Shown: positions 41,401-53,300 of the stretch, piece after piece | Layout: the number at the start of each line of letters is the position of its first letter | Numbering within the stretch: position 1 is the first letter of the stretch | Origin: Setaria digitata | Lineage: Eukaryota > Nematoda > Chromadorea > Rhabditida > Setariidae | Direction: 5' to 3' | Length of the DNA: 64,000 nt | NCBI GenBank assembly: GCA_003640385.1 | Contig: RCAB01000251.1 | Coordinates: forward strand, 28,152-92,151 | Made by a program: the position numbers and the translations under genes | The notes under the pieces: model-generated | Seen by the model: only the letters and a program-made list of their open reading frames with translations | Databases searched by the model: none | Told to the model about the DNA's origin: nothing

Positions 41401-42014
41401 AAAAAGTTCTGTTTGAAAAATGTTCAATTAAATAGCAAAAATTTGTTTCATTTTACTTCCTTTCATCTATCTGATCTGTTACTGCCTGTATTATTTTAAA
41501 GCAATCACTGAATTCAATTAAAATCAACCAAGTGTTAAATATTATCAGTGAAAATTTCAAATGATTGCAATTTATGCTGATTCAATAATTTTGTGATTAC
41601 TTGATCAAAAATTTAATTTAGTTGGTTTAATTTCAATTTCATTGGTCAAATTTCTTCTGATAACGATAATTTTAGAATTTGTAAAGTAAACACTGAGAAT
41701 AAAACTGATCGAGTTTAAAATAACATACAAATTGCTTTTTTGAATTTTTTTAATATTACTCATCAAGAGAAAGTAGCCTTAATTTTTGTCCATTATTCAT
41801 CATTTTAAATGGCTTAGCCCATTTTGAAAAAAAAAAAAAAGTTATAGAAAACTATTTGTCATACAAAAAACTTAATTAATCAATTAACAAAAATCCACAA
41901 ATAATATTAAGTTTTCCAAATTCCTTTAAAAATTTGATCAAAAAATTAACACATTTCTGTTTTTTATTTATTTATTTATTTTTTAAATTTTGAAAAGAGA
42001 GCGATAGCAAGATG

Positions 42015-42257
42015 TTAGATGTGATAAAATACCGTTCTCATACATCTTCGAATATTTCCACCGTAATCACTGATTGATTTTATTACTAGTACAGCATTAT
42101 CGGTTACTTCTTCTCTTGTGATTATCATTTGATTATGAAATTTATCAGTAACAATAGCGATAAGACAAACAAAAGAGTGTTCATTAATTAGGTAAATAAA
42201 TGAACAAGATGTGTCATCGAAATGAATATTTTTCACTGGTACATCTGTTGGATACAT
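42015..42257 (-). CDS. Possible exon or small protein of unknown function
   Basis: An 80-codon frame beginning MYPTDVPVKNIHF that avoids the poly-Phe/poly-Lys look of chance frames here; it contains SFVCLIAIVTDKFHNQMI and NAVLVIKSISDYGGNIRRCM. A good donor (ACG then GTATTT) in phase 0 near its end suggests it could be an exon rather than a complete gene, but no partner exon was found on either side. Not recognised as a family. Confidence 0.3.
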   Translation of the reverse strand: MYPTDVPVKNIHFDDTSCSFIYLINEHSFVCLIAIVTDKFHNQMIITREEVTDNAVLVIKSISDYGGNIRRCMRTVFYHI

Positions 42258-42655
42258 AAAGTTGCATTGTTTACAAAATTATTGCGAAGCTTAATTGGTT
42301 TGACTGATTGTTTAGAGTGCAGAAAATCTAATTTGACTAATAAATGACCTTCATGACATGTGACATTCGACCCGACAACGTATGGTTAAAAGAATTCATT
42401 TTTAACATATGTTCAAAAGTTTTTTTTTTTAGCAAAAAAAAAGAAAAAAGAAATTTGTAATTAACAAGAAGAATTTAACTTATCGCTATTGGAATATGAG
42501 AAGAGAAATAATGGATTAATGAATAACATTGAAGAAATGATGAAGTAATGCTGAATGGAATATATGCCTATCATAAATCAATTATAAATAAATTATTCAC
42601 AGCAAAACAAACAAACATGTATTTAAATTCATTTTTGAAAAAGAAATTTCTGCGT

Positions 42656-42735
42656 ACAAAAAAAAAAAAAAAAAAAAAAAAACAGAAAAAAAAAAGGGGG
42701 GGGGGGAGGAAAAAGGAGAAGAAATTATGAATTAT
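42656..42735 (+). repeat. Homopurine tract with 11-nt G run
   Basis: About 80 nt almost wholly A and G: a long A run, then 11 G at 42696-42706, then AGGAAAAAGGAGAAG. Such tracts can adopt triplex forms; the poly-A part may be mis-sized. Confidence 0.8.
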
Positions 42736-43246
42736 CGTGAAAAGAAAAAGTAAAATGAATTATTATAAATAATAAATATTTTAGATTGCTTCGTCGGCCT
42801 TGAAATGTTGAAAAATATTTGCGTGATTGGGCTAACATATTTAAATTTCAGTTTTCAGATTTTTTCCTTCTTTTTAAAATCGTAATAATTTTACTCGATC
42901 GTATGTATTATCACTTGTCCTTGTAACTTCCGGCTACTATTAGAGAATATGCATTGCACATCATTTGATAAGATAATTTAACTTTTATTCATCATGAAAC
43001 ACTGCTTTCCAATACTGATAGTAAAATAGCCATCGTCATTAATGATTTTGGAAGGAAGAATTTATTGACTTTAAAATGTACTAATTTTAGCTAATTAAAA
43101 ATTATAACTAGACAAAAAAGTCTTAATCTCATCTTCCTAAGACAAATAAATGTTTCAAATTCTCGAAATATCGTTTAAACTTTCCGACCTTTTTTTACTG
43201 CTATTAAACGTAAATTATCAAATAAGTTTATAAGATATATATATAT

Positions 43247-43272
43247 CTCACCTTGATATATATCAAGGTGAG
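43247..43272. repeat. 26-bp perfect palindrome
   Basis: The arm CTCACCTTGATAT is followed directly by its exact reverse complement, so the 26-nt block reads the same on both strands. It lies about 1 kb upstream of the Notch-ligand start. A short AT run precedes it. Confidence 0.85.
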
Positions 43273-43878
43273 CCATTATATGTACTTATCATTAAGCAAT
43301 TATCTATGAAACGTGTTTGCTTATATTAATAATTTTATTTTGTAGTATGAAACACGTGAGATACAATTAGTGTATATTTATTGAATTATTTTTCATAGAT
43401 ATCATAGTTACTAATATTTGTTATTATCTTCTACCTTCTTTTTTTAATGTCCATTTCACTATCATTTCATTATCACTGTTGTTATTATTACCCATTATCA
43501 GTGCAACAGTTAATTGGAAATACTGGAAATTTAAACAAAATAGGTTGTAAAATTTGTAAATTTATTAAATTATTGCCCGCATATTTTATGACTACTAGTA
43601 TTTATTATTAATTTCATTTTCTTTTTTTTTCTTAATTATTGTTTTACTTTCACACTCCATTACGTTATTACTATCCTTACTAATATCATTACAATTATCA
43701 TCATTAAATCTAACAGCTAATTAGTAATTGCATGAAGGTTTGAGCGAAATTTGTCTTTTTTTTTTAATCCACTCTTTCTAAAATCATTTACTGATAAACT
43801 GATGATGATTGCACAAGTTACTGATAAATTTGACAGTATATTGAAATGAAAAGAAATAATTATCCACTTGACTGTTTT

Positions 43879-43892
43879 CCCCCCCCCCCCCC
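43879..43892 (+). repeat. 14-nt C homopolymer
   Basis: Fourteen consecutive C in a strongly AT-rich background, about 450 bp before the Notch-ligand ATG. Confidence 0.9.
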
Positions 43893-43979
43893 TATCGATG
43901 TTATCTGTCCTAAATAAATGAAGAAATTTAGACTGCACTAAGTACCATCATCATCTTCAAAAGCGATCACAGTACCACT

Positions 43980-44095
43980 TCAGAACTATCACAGCTGCAG
44001 GGCGGAGCCGTCTAATGTGATCGGCGTTGAAAGCAAACTCATCACCAAACAACGGCATATCGCCGATCGGTCGTCATCGTATCGGACAGAATTAT
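43980..44095 (+). promoter_or_regulatory. GC-rich block, candidate promoter or 5' region of the Notch ligand
   Basis: A roughly 115-bp stretch clearly richer in G+C and CpG than anything nearby, with GCTGCAGGGCGGAGCC, GTGATCGGCG and CGCCGATCGGTCGTCATCG. It sits 240-350 bp upstream of the ligand start codon in the transcript direction, which fits a promoter or first non-coding exon. No TATA or initiator element can be assigned with confidence. Confidence 0.35.
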
Positions 44096-44262
44096 CAAAT
44101 CATTTATTCCTTCTTCTAGCATCATAGTATATCATATCATATCACATCATATCATATCATATCATAATTATCATGTTCTTTTTTTGTTCTTTCATTTCCA
44201 TCATTTGATAATTAACTCTGAAGGATTTTCTTTTTTTTTTTTTTTTGGTTAATTTAATTTAT

Positions 44263-44330
44263 AAGAAATTTCAGGGATAAATTTTATGAACTTTTTGAAG
44301 CTTATCACTGGTACTAAGATTGCATATTAA
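44263..44330 (+). promoter_or_regulatory. Candidate trans-splice acceptor and short upstream ORF
   Basis: AGAAATTTCAG ends at 44274 and could receive a spliced leader. The transcript would then carry a 14-codon upstream ORF (ATG 44286-44288, stop ending 44330, reading MNFLKLITGTKIAY) that stops 3 nt before the main ATG. If translated, it should damp initiation of the ligand. Confidence 0.35.
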
Positions 44331-44333
44331 AAA

Positions 44334-47300
44334 ATGTTATCGATGGATAAATCCTGGATGCTGCTTTTTTGTTTCATCCTTTCCACGGTAAAATTTTTAT
44401 TTTCTAAAATATTTATGATAATTTAACGATAAAATATATTGTCATATTACTACCATCATTAATCCTTCATTATCACTTCCTTTTAAACTTAGCAGTAATA
44501 TTTCAGAGTGAAAGTGATTTTTTAACAATAATACATATTCTTATTGAATTCTTTTAATTATCATTAATAACGGAGAAGGCTCTTCTTGTTGCATTTACTT
44601 AAAATCTGTAGAATGATTAATTAAGAAATAATCACATATATTACCCAAACACGAAACAATAATATTCACTAGTGGAAGGCTATAATTCGAAATAACTTAA
44701 AATTAAAATATGGACAAAATTAAATATTCGACAGAATGATATATACGTATATTTAAAATTAATTACGCTATATATTACATATATACAGGAAATAATAAAT
44801 GTGTGGAAATATTCGTTCAATATCATCAGTTTTCTTAATTACTTTGAATCAAATGTATAAAATAATCCGGCTGTAACTATTTCTTCTGAACGTGGTCTTC
44901 CTAAAATATAATTTTTTTTTTTTTCTTCTCTTTCATTCAATTTCACAATGTTGCAAATGTCAAAGTATAATTTTCAAAACTGAAAAAGGATTTGTTGACA
45001 AAACTGCACAACAAATGCTCTCGAAATAGGCTAAGATGACATTTTGATTGGGATAAAAGAACAATTCTAGTGGAGAGCATAAGTAAAACGTCAAACATTA
45101 TTCTGGCTAAAGTTAGACAGTGATTTGAGATGCTTAAAAAATATAGGTTTAAAGAAATCACAATTGATCAGTATATTTATGCATTTTTTAAAATCATGAT
45201 TTATCGTACAGTCTCTTCCTTTTGTTATTAATTAAGAATTTCTTTTATACTAATGGTGATGTAATTCTTATATTTTTAGCCAAATATCATTGAATTAATT
45301 GAGGAATTGCCAATATAGAATATATAAATTCCATGACGGTTCAATTTGTTTGTTTTTTTTTTTTTTTTTTCCTTTTCTGAGAGAAAAAATTTTTTGAGGT
45401 TAGTGTTTCTTTTTTCCTCCCAAATTTCAAATTACTATCGTTGATTGATTTATATTCACTCTTCAATATACCATTTATCATATTTCCTTATTTAAATTCA
45501 AATTCAAAATTTTAAATTTAAAATTTGCGATTTTTTCCTTAAATGTGTAATTTGAATATGAAAATATTTATTTATTTATATAGCAAGAAAATGGAACATT
45601 TCGTAAAAGGAAAATTGTTCATTTCAAGTTGAACCAGAAGTACTTTCAATGATACTTCATTTGATGCATTTGAAAGGATCCATTTGCATATTATACAAAA
45701 AAAAAAAGTACTTCAAAGTGACATTTGTTGGATATGTGTTGATAAGATAACCCAAAACAAAAAAAAAAAAATTTCTCTTTTTTCTTTTCTTAATTTCATT
45801 TTTATTTTTATTTATTTTATTTTATTTTATTTTATTTTTTATTTTTTTTTTGTGATAAAAGCAAGAAAAAAATTTTTTTTTCTTATTTTTTTCAATTTCC
45901 GACATTAGCTAGCACCTTTAGCTTTTACTTCATCGCGTTCTTCTTTTTCAGTTCACTATTCAACTATTTTTTTTTTTTTTTTAATATGGTATAGATTTAT
46001 CCATTTTAACAATTTTAACAAATTTTTACTTATTTCATCAAATCTATTATTTTGTTTTGTTGAATTCTAAACGAAAACAAATTAGTTCAACAGACATGTC
46101 ACACGTAAATTTATAAGCTAATTTTATATTTCAGTTTTAAAATTCTTTTCCCTTTTAAAATAATGAATTTCTGATAACACATTGTTAAATTTTTTTATTT
46201 GTTGCTTTTTTTTTGAATTATTATTTAAATTCACAACAGAAAAAAAAAAGTACTTCATGGAAAATTAATTTTATTGCCCCAGTTAAATTTTCTCATTAAT
46301 AATTTTCATTTTGCTAATTCTCTTTTTTTAAACTTTTGTGTTTCAATTTAAAAAAAAAAAAAGAAGAGGAAAATAAAAAAAATTGTCAACATCTCTTATC
46401 TTGAAGTAAATATCGCAAACTATAATTAATTCATTAAAAGTTATAAAATCCATGTTTGTACAATGATTTACTACCGTTATCTTTTTTTCTATCTATTCAA
46501 CTTTGTCAAACCTATTTTTTTTTATTATAGCTCATTTGTTTTTGGTTTTGTTTTTGTTTCTTTTGTTTCTTTTTTTTTTTTTTGACTCAATTAATCTTAG
46601 CGGTATATACTTTGCTATCGCTTTTTATGATATCAGTTTAATCTAACCTCTCCAAAACTTTTCGCCGTCTTTTATTGCATTACACCTGCATTAAGCTAGC
46701 TAAATCAAAATTGAAAAAAAAAAAAAATTAAACTTAGCAAAAATTGAGAAAAAATAGTTAACCATTTATTTAAGTACGATATTTAAGTACTAAATTCGAA
46801 AAATTATTAAAAAATTGCATTTGATAAAAGGAAAAGCATAACTTCAGTATTTTAAAATTTCATGAATTTGAAAATTTTGCCACTATTTGTTTTGACATTG
46901 CTAGATTTTTTCAATTTTTTTTTTCTTTTTTTTGGTTTATTCCCAACTTATTAAACACATTTTTTGCTTCCACAGTGCTAATTAGAAAAAAAAAGGCTTT
47001 TTTCTCATTGACGCTCGAAAGTGATTTGTGAATGATTTCTTTGAATTATTTGTCTAAATTTTCTTTTTTTCTAATATTTGGAACTTCTTTTTCTCTCAAA
47101 GTTCAAATTAATCAAAATTACTTTGTTTTCTCAGTTCTTGAGAACATTCCTCTTTCACTCTCTCTCTCAGTTTTGTTTCAGTTTTATTAGAAAATTTTTG
47201 AAAAAATTCGTTTCACAAAAAAGTGAGAAAAAAACAGGAAACCAAAGGAAAAAAAAAATTCAAATTAATCAAAATTACTTTATTTTTCACTCCTACTTCT

Positions 47301-50300
47301 TGCCCTCATTTTCTCATTTTTGTTCCAAGTTTGTCATATGTGTTTTGCATTTCTTTTGTTTCAGTTGCATTTAAAGTTTTTTTTTTTTATAGACTTTTTT
47401 GAAAAATTTTTTTTTTTATGGATAAAATTTCCAACTACCAAATATTAGAAAATGCAGTTTGAGGAAAATTATATTCAAACACTAAGCAGGAAAAGTTTTA
47501 ACAACGCCTCAAATCTGGAATATTAAAAATTTGAAAATTTTCATAAAGTTTTCAATATTTTACTATGCATAATAGTTAAAATTGCTTTATTTTATTTAGT
47601 TTTTTTTTTTTTTTTCCTAGCAAACATTTTCTTTTTGTCATTTTGCATATTTATTATTTCATAAAATTTAAAATAAAAAACAAAAACAAAAAAAAAAAAA
47701 TAGAAATGAATCCCTTCCATTAGTTGCAAACTTTTAATAGAGATAAATAATTGAAGTAAAGAGGATACTTATGATGATAAAGCGTGCCTCATAACATATG
47801 TTTTTACACCTTTAAGTACCTGTACTCAACTTACCGTATACATAATCCATGATAATATCATACCATAACAACATTTATTCATCGTTTCTTTGGAAATCCC
47901 CGGAATAATAATAAGGTCAAAGGTTAGATAGGAAACATTAGCGGTGTGGAGAGAGAAAAAGAGATAAAATAAAATGAATTAGTGCAATTTCAAAAATACT
48001 TTTCTTTTTTTCATTGAACATATTTGTTACTGCGACGAAAAATTTACCGATTCATTTGTACATACTGGAAAATAGTTATAATTATACTAAAAGTTAAACA
48101 TTTAATTAATTTATCGATTCAGTTGTTATTTACGATAAATTCAATTATTTGCTCTATTTTTCATATTTTGCGCAATTTTCTCTTTAATTAATGTAAATAA
48201 TTCTATCCACAACGGTTAAAATGATGTATTAGTGATAAAATGTGATAAATTCAAGTGATAAAATGCAATAATTAATTAATGCTGTGTATATGTTATGTAT
48301 TTAAGTTTTTATTCATATTTCCCGATTATTTTAATTTATCATACGTATCTCTCTGTATTTTTGCTAATTTACCTAGCAATTAAAAATGTCTTCTAAAAAA
48401 AAGCTAAAGAGTGAATAAAAATCNTGTTTTTATTCATATTTCCCGATTATTTTGATTTATCATACGTATCTCTCTGTATTTTTGCTACTTTACCTAGCAA
48501 TTAAAAATGTCTTCTAAAAAAAAGCTAAAGAGTGAATAAAAATCATAATAAATTGTAATGCTCTTCTCTCTTACTATCTTATGAATATCTTTTAAATTTA
48601 TGAAATTTAACATAAAAAAAGCTGCTAATTTAGTTCATATATTTAGTATTGAAATAGCAACTAAAAAATAGATTAAAAACGAAAAACTTTTTCATGTTTT
48701 TTTTTTTTTTTTTTTCTAGGCCGAACTCATTAATGGTTCAGGTTTCGTTACATTCGTACTTAAAGAATTTCAATTTGATGAAAGTGAGGGACGCGAAATT
48801 TGCTGTACCGCAGGTACTGAATTTAACAAAATTGAACTGAATTTAATAATTGATGTGAAAAATATTTCTTTTCCTATTAAAATATCAATTTGAGTAAGAT
48901 GATTCACAAAAAGAAAACAAAGCTTATTTCTGTATTACATAAACGATTTGAAAAAAAAAAAAAAATTACTTTTAGGTTATTGATATTGTAATTATCTTTT
49001 ATCTGATTTAAAGTTTTATATTCTAATGCTGCTGCAATATATTTCTGTTAGATTGCAAAATGTTTCGTAGTTTATTGAAAATTTTTTCAATTTTTCTAAG
49101 AATTTCTACTGATAAAAACTAAAATTACTGATAAAAATTTCCAGATAAATCGGAGCAACAAGATTGTCAGTGTCAGATGTACGTTCACATTTGTGTTGGT
49201 GTTGGATTCGAACATCGGAAGTATCATCGCGATTGCTCGTTACTTCATCACAATTCACGTGTAATTGCTGGTACACGTCTGTTAAGTAACTATAACGTCA
49301 GTATACCGTTTGATGTACGATGGCCTGTAAAGGTTTGAAAAATTTTTTTTAATTATTGGAGAAAAAAATTTTTTAATTTCTCATTCATTACAATCTTAAA
49401 TTTTTCTTCCGTTTTTTTCAACAAAAATTTATTAGTGGTATAATTAATTTTTAAATTTTTGATCCAACTAATAATGCAAATTTGATTTTTTCTTTCTTTC
49501 CTTTCCTTTCTTTTTTTTTTTTAGTTTTGGTACCAATGGCACCATTTAGTTGCTATATCGTCTGAATTATCAGCAATTACCATTTTGAAGAAAGAAAAAA
49601 GAAAAAAAAGGACCATATTTTTTTACACTATTTGAAAAAAATGAGAAACTTTACAATGCTTAAACATATCGAACGTGGGAATAATGAGGAAATTTTGAGC
49701 TAGAAATTACCTTTAGCTAATTAGTTCGTCATTAATTAATTTCATTGCAATTTATCCTGTTTTTAGGTGAAAATAAGAATTAAAGAAAAAGAAAAATAAT
49801 TAGCCCTACTATGTTTATCAATGATTATGGGTTTTTTTTTTCATCAAGTTCTCATCCGATTTTACAATTATATTTGCAATCATAATAATTATACTAATCA
49901 TATCCACAATTATAATCACTTATTTGATAAGTAATCTGAAGAATTGAGTTAATAGCTTTGATAAATGAACATTTTTAAGTCTAAAAATTCAGAATTTTAT
50001 TCAAATATGACATTTTTTATCTCATTCATCTTTGTGATATCCTGTAAATTATCGTCACTCACTGATGATAATTTCATCCAGGTTATCATTTATGATTTTT
50101 TTTCAAACTCCTAATTAATTTTACAACTATATTTGTAATCATAATGCTTCTAGCAATCATATCCACAATTATAGTCACTTTAATGTTAATTAATCTGAAT
50201 TATTAATCTAATAGTTCTGATAAATAAACTTTTTTGAACGTAAAAAAAGTCAAAATTTTATTTTGAACATGACATCTTTTATATCTCACTGATCTTTGTG

Positions 50301-53300
50301 ATATCCTTTAAATCACTGTTATTCACTGATAACAATTTTATTCAACTATTAGCAATCTTATCTTACAGACATTTCAATTAATCAAAAATTGTAATTATTG
50401 CCCACTTGCCGACATATGTTTGACAGCTTGGCACGATGATTACTATTGTTTCACCAAACACTCTTTTCAATACATTCCTTGACATTTTTCAGATATTTTC
50501 CTTTCAACTTTAAAAGTTTTCGCTATGCATCACAGAAATAAATGAAAGTAATAAGAATCATTTTAATTTAGTAAAATTATTTAATTAATGAAAATTAGGA
50601 GAAATAATAAACGGTTTGTCACTTTAATTGATGCTAAAAAAGATACTGTAATTATAGCAATTTAGCTCTAGGTAGTGTAATTAAGCGAAATTAATCACAA
50701 CTATTTATATCTTTTATTGATAGGCATGGATCATTTTACGCATAGAGGGATCGTAATCATTATTTTTATTAAATTAATCATTATTTTTGAAAGAATCATA
50801 AAAATTGTTTGTTTTATAGTTATAAATTCATGATTAATCATTTTCATAATATTGCTGTGCATAAAAAACTAATAAAAATATAGTCATCCTATATATTGGA
50901 ATTAGTGGTAATATCATGGTGATATAATGTAATCAATTGTAGTGATAACACTAAAACAACCACTTTTTTCCTCATACATCTGCCCCTGTCTAAACATTAC
51001 ATCAATACATTATTTGTACACTTTAACTGAATTCATGCTAATAATGATAAGTGATAAAGATTGTTCTGATAAAACTCTTTTCATCTTCTTTTTTTTTTTT
51101 TTTTTTTTTTTTGTTTTGTCGATTTTAATAACGATTTTCTTATTTTTATTTTTTTTTTCTCTTCCGTCTATCGTTAGTCTAAACTAACTATCGTCGAATG
51201 TGGTATTGATGATTTAGTATGCCTTTTTCTTTTTTATCTTTTTCCATTTTTTTTTTTTTTTTTTTTGGATCATTTCCGGATGGATTGTGACGCCAAGAGA
51301 AACGCCAATTTTTCAATGATTTCGCTTTTCACCGACCTTGTTTTTTTCTTCTTTTTTTTATTTTTCATTTCAATTCTTTTTTTTTTATCCTTCGATTGGA
51401 ACCAATTTCTTAGTGTTTTGTCGCCACTATCAACGGATCTTATTGCTATTACTGATTCAACATTCGATCTTTTTCCGATTTTTTTTTCCATCAATTTATT
51501 TATTTATCTTTTTTTTTTCGTTTTTCTCGCTTTTAATCGAAAAATATTTGAGGGATTTGTTTGTTTATTTGTTTGTTTGCTTACTTCTCCTTTTCTTTTT
51601 TTTTTTTGTATTTTCATTTTTTTTCTTTTTTAACCAACAAATTATTCAAAATAAAAAAAGAAACAGATGTTTCGTTAGAATTATTTTACAGCTGTAGCAA
51701 TGATATTTTTCTTTTTCTTTTCTTTTTTAGAAAATAAAACGATAAAAAAGGATAAACAATAAGCAACCAAATTTCTTTAAAAAAAAAAAAAAAAACATTT
51801 TTTTTGTTTCAAAAATTTCTTACAAAAATTATTGAATATGAAGAAAAAATATTAGGAAAAACTAGCAAAAAAAAATTATCAAATGGAAAATTATGCGCAA
51901 ATAGTAATTAGATGAAATTAAAAAAAAAAAAAAAAACAGAAAGAAATAGAAAATGAACAAATTTTTCGGTCATAAAATTATTTGTTTTAAAAATTACTGC
52001 ATAAATGAAAAATAAAATAAAATCATTAAATGTGAAAAGCAGGAAAGATTTCTAATTAGATAAAAGAACTTTCATTCTATTCCGTTACAAAATTTTTGCG
52101 GAAGGAAGGTGGAAAAATTTTAAATTATTGAAGCAATAAAATAGATTTATTTATTTAAGAAAAAAAATGCTGAAATTAAATGCTAAGATGATGTAGAATA
52201 TTACAAAATTACTGTAGAAGAACGAATTATATTCACTTAAATTTGCTTTGAAATTTTTTCTTTTTTTTTTTTTTTTACTTAAATTTCAATATAAATTTTA
52301 AGCAAACGATCATATCATTTCTATTTTTCAAAAAAAAAAAAAAAAAAAACGAAGGAAAAAATACTAAAAAAAGATGTATTTATATAGTTAAGACTAAATA
52401 TTAAAACGAAATGAAATATAAAATTGTCTCATTGTAACTTCAGAGAAACGAATTTCACTCATTTAAATTTGCTGAAAATTCCCTTAATTTAACAATATAA
52501 ATTAAGAAAAGAAAAAGATTATATTATTTCTATTTGTTCAATGAAAAAAACTGAAAAATCCCCGAATAAAAATTTTCATTTATACCTTCAATCTAACAAA
52601 AAAAATTTTCATTTATACATTTAATCTAACCTTTCTTTCTTCTTCTTCTCACTTAGTGACTTCTTGCGCGCTGTACCCATTTTATGCTCTAATAGTTGAA
52701 ATGAAGTAAAAGTTTCTTTTTTCTCAAAGAAATAAAATAAAAAAAAAAAAGAACTAATGAAAATTTGAAAAATATTCAAAAATTTGAAAAAAAAAAAAAA
52801 GAGAAAAGACGATGAAATTCATCCAGAATGAAGAAAAAGTAATTTTTGCAATATTAAGATGTGATGGAAATGGATAATTGGCCGAAAATGTCGTCCTTTA
52901 CCGACTTAGTGGTGCCGAAAATTGCAATATACTTCGGCTCATAGCTTAGCATTTCAATTCTTTCTCTTTTTTTTTTTTTTTTCAATGAAAAATATAACTC
53001 CCTAAAGTATTGCTGTACATTTTTGTAATTATATATGGCAATGGCAAAAAAAGCAATGATTAAAAAAAAACTATTCAATTTCTTTTTTTACCTTTTCCAT
53101 CCTTTTTTTTTTCTCTTTTTTTTAAAAAAAAAAAAATTTTATCTTATATCTTTGTTTTGATTTTAGCAATTAGTTTTTCAGGAAAAAATAAAGAAATTTC
53201 CTTCTTTTCATTCATTATTTTGAAGTTAAATTATTTCAAAAAAATTTTTTTTAAAGTTTTTTTCCTTTTTTTGGAAAAGTTATATCCGTCTTTTTTTTTC

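Larger units (their letters stand above)
38492..44262. other. Intergenic region between divergent genes
   Basis: Lies between the HMG-box gene (minus) and the Notch-ligand gene (plus) and should contain both promoters. Composition is less AT-biased near 39.1-39.5 kb, possibly the HMG-box gene promoter. It contains one coding-like minus-strand frame (42015-42257), a 26-bp palindrome, opposing G and C homopolymers and a GC-rich block near 44.0 kb, listed separately. Confidence 0.5.
44388..48719 (+). other. Intron 1 of the Notch ligand (4.3 kb)
   Basis: AT-rich, with many T runs and no supported exon. It contains an imperfect duplication near 47.1-47.4 kb, a DR1-like nuclear receptor motif and an N-flanked duplication. 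If exon 1 is misplaced, part of this is upstream sequence instead. Confidence 0.5.

Noticed and set aside
51265..51697. Plus-strand frames of about 120 codons full of Phe
   Set aside because: Produced by T runs; the minus strand of the same stretch is more protein-like.
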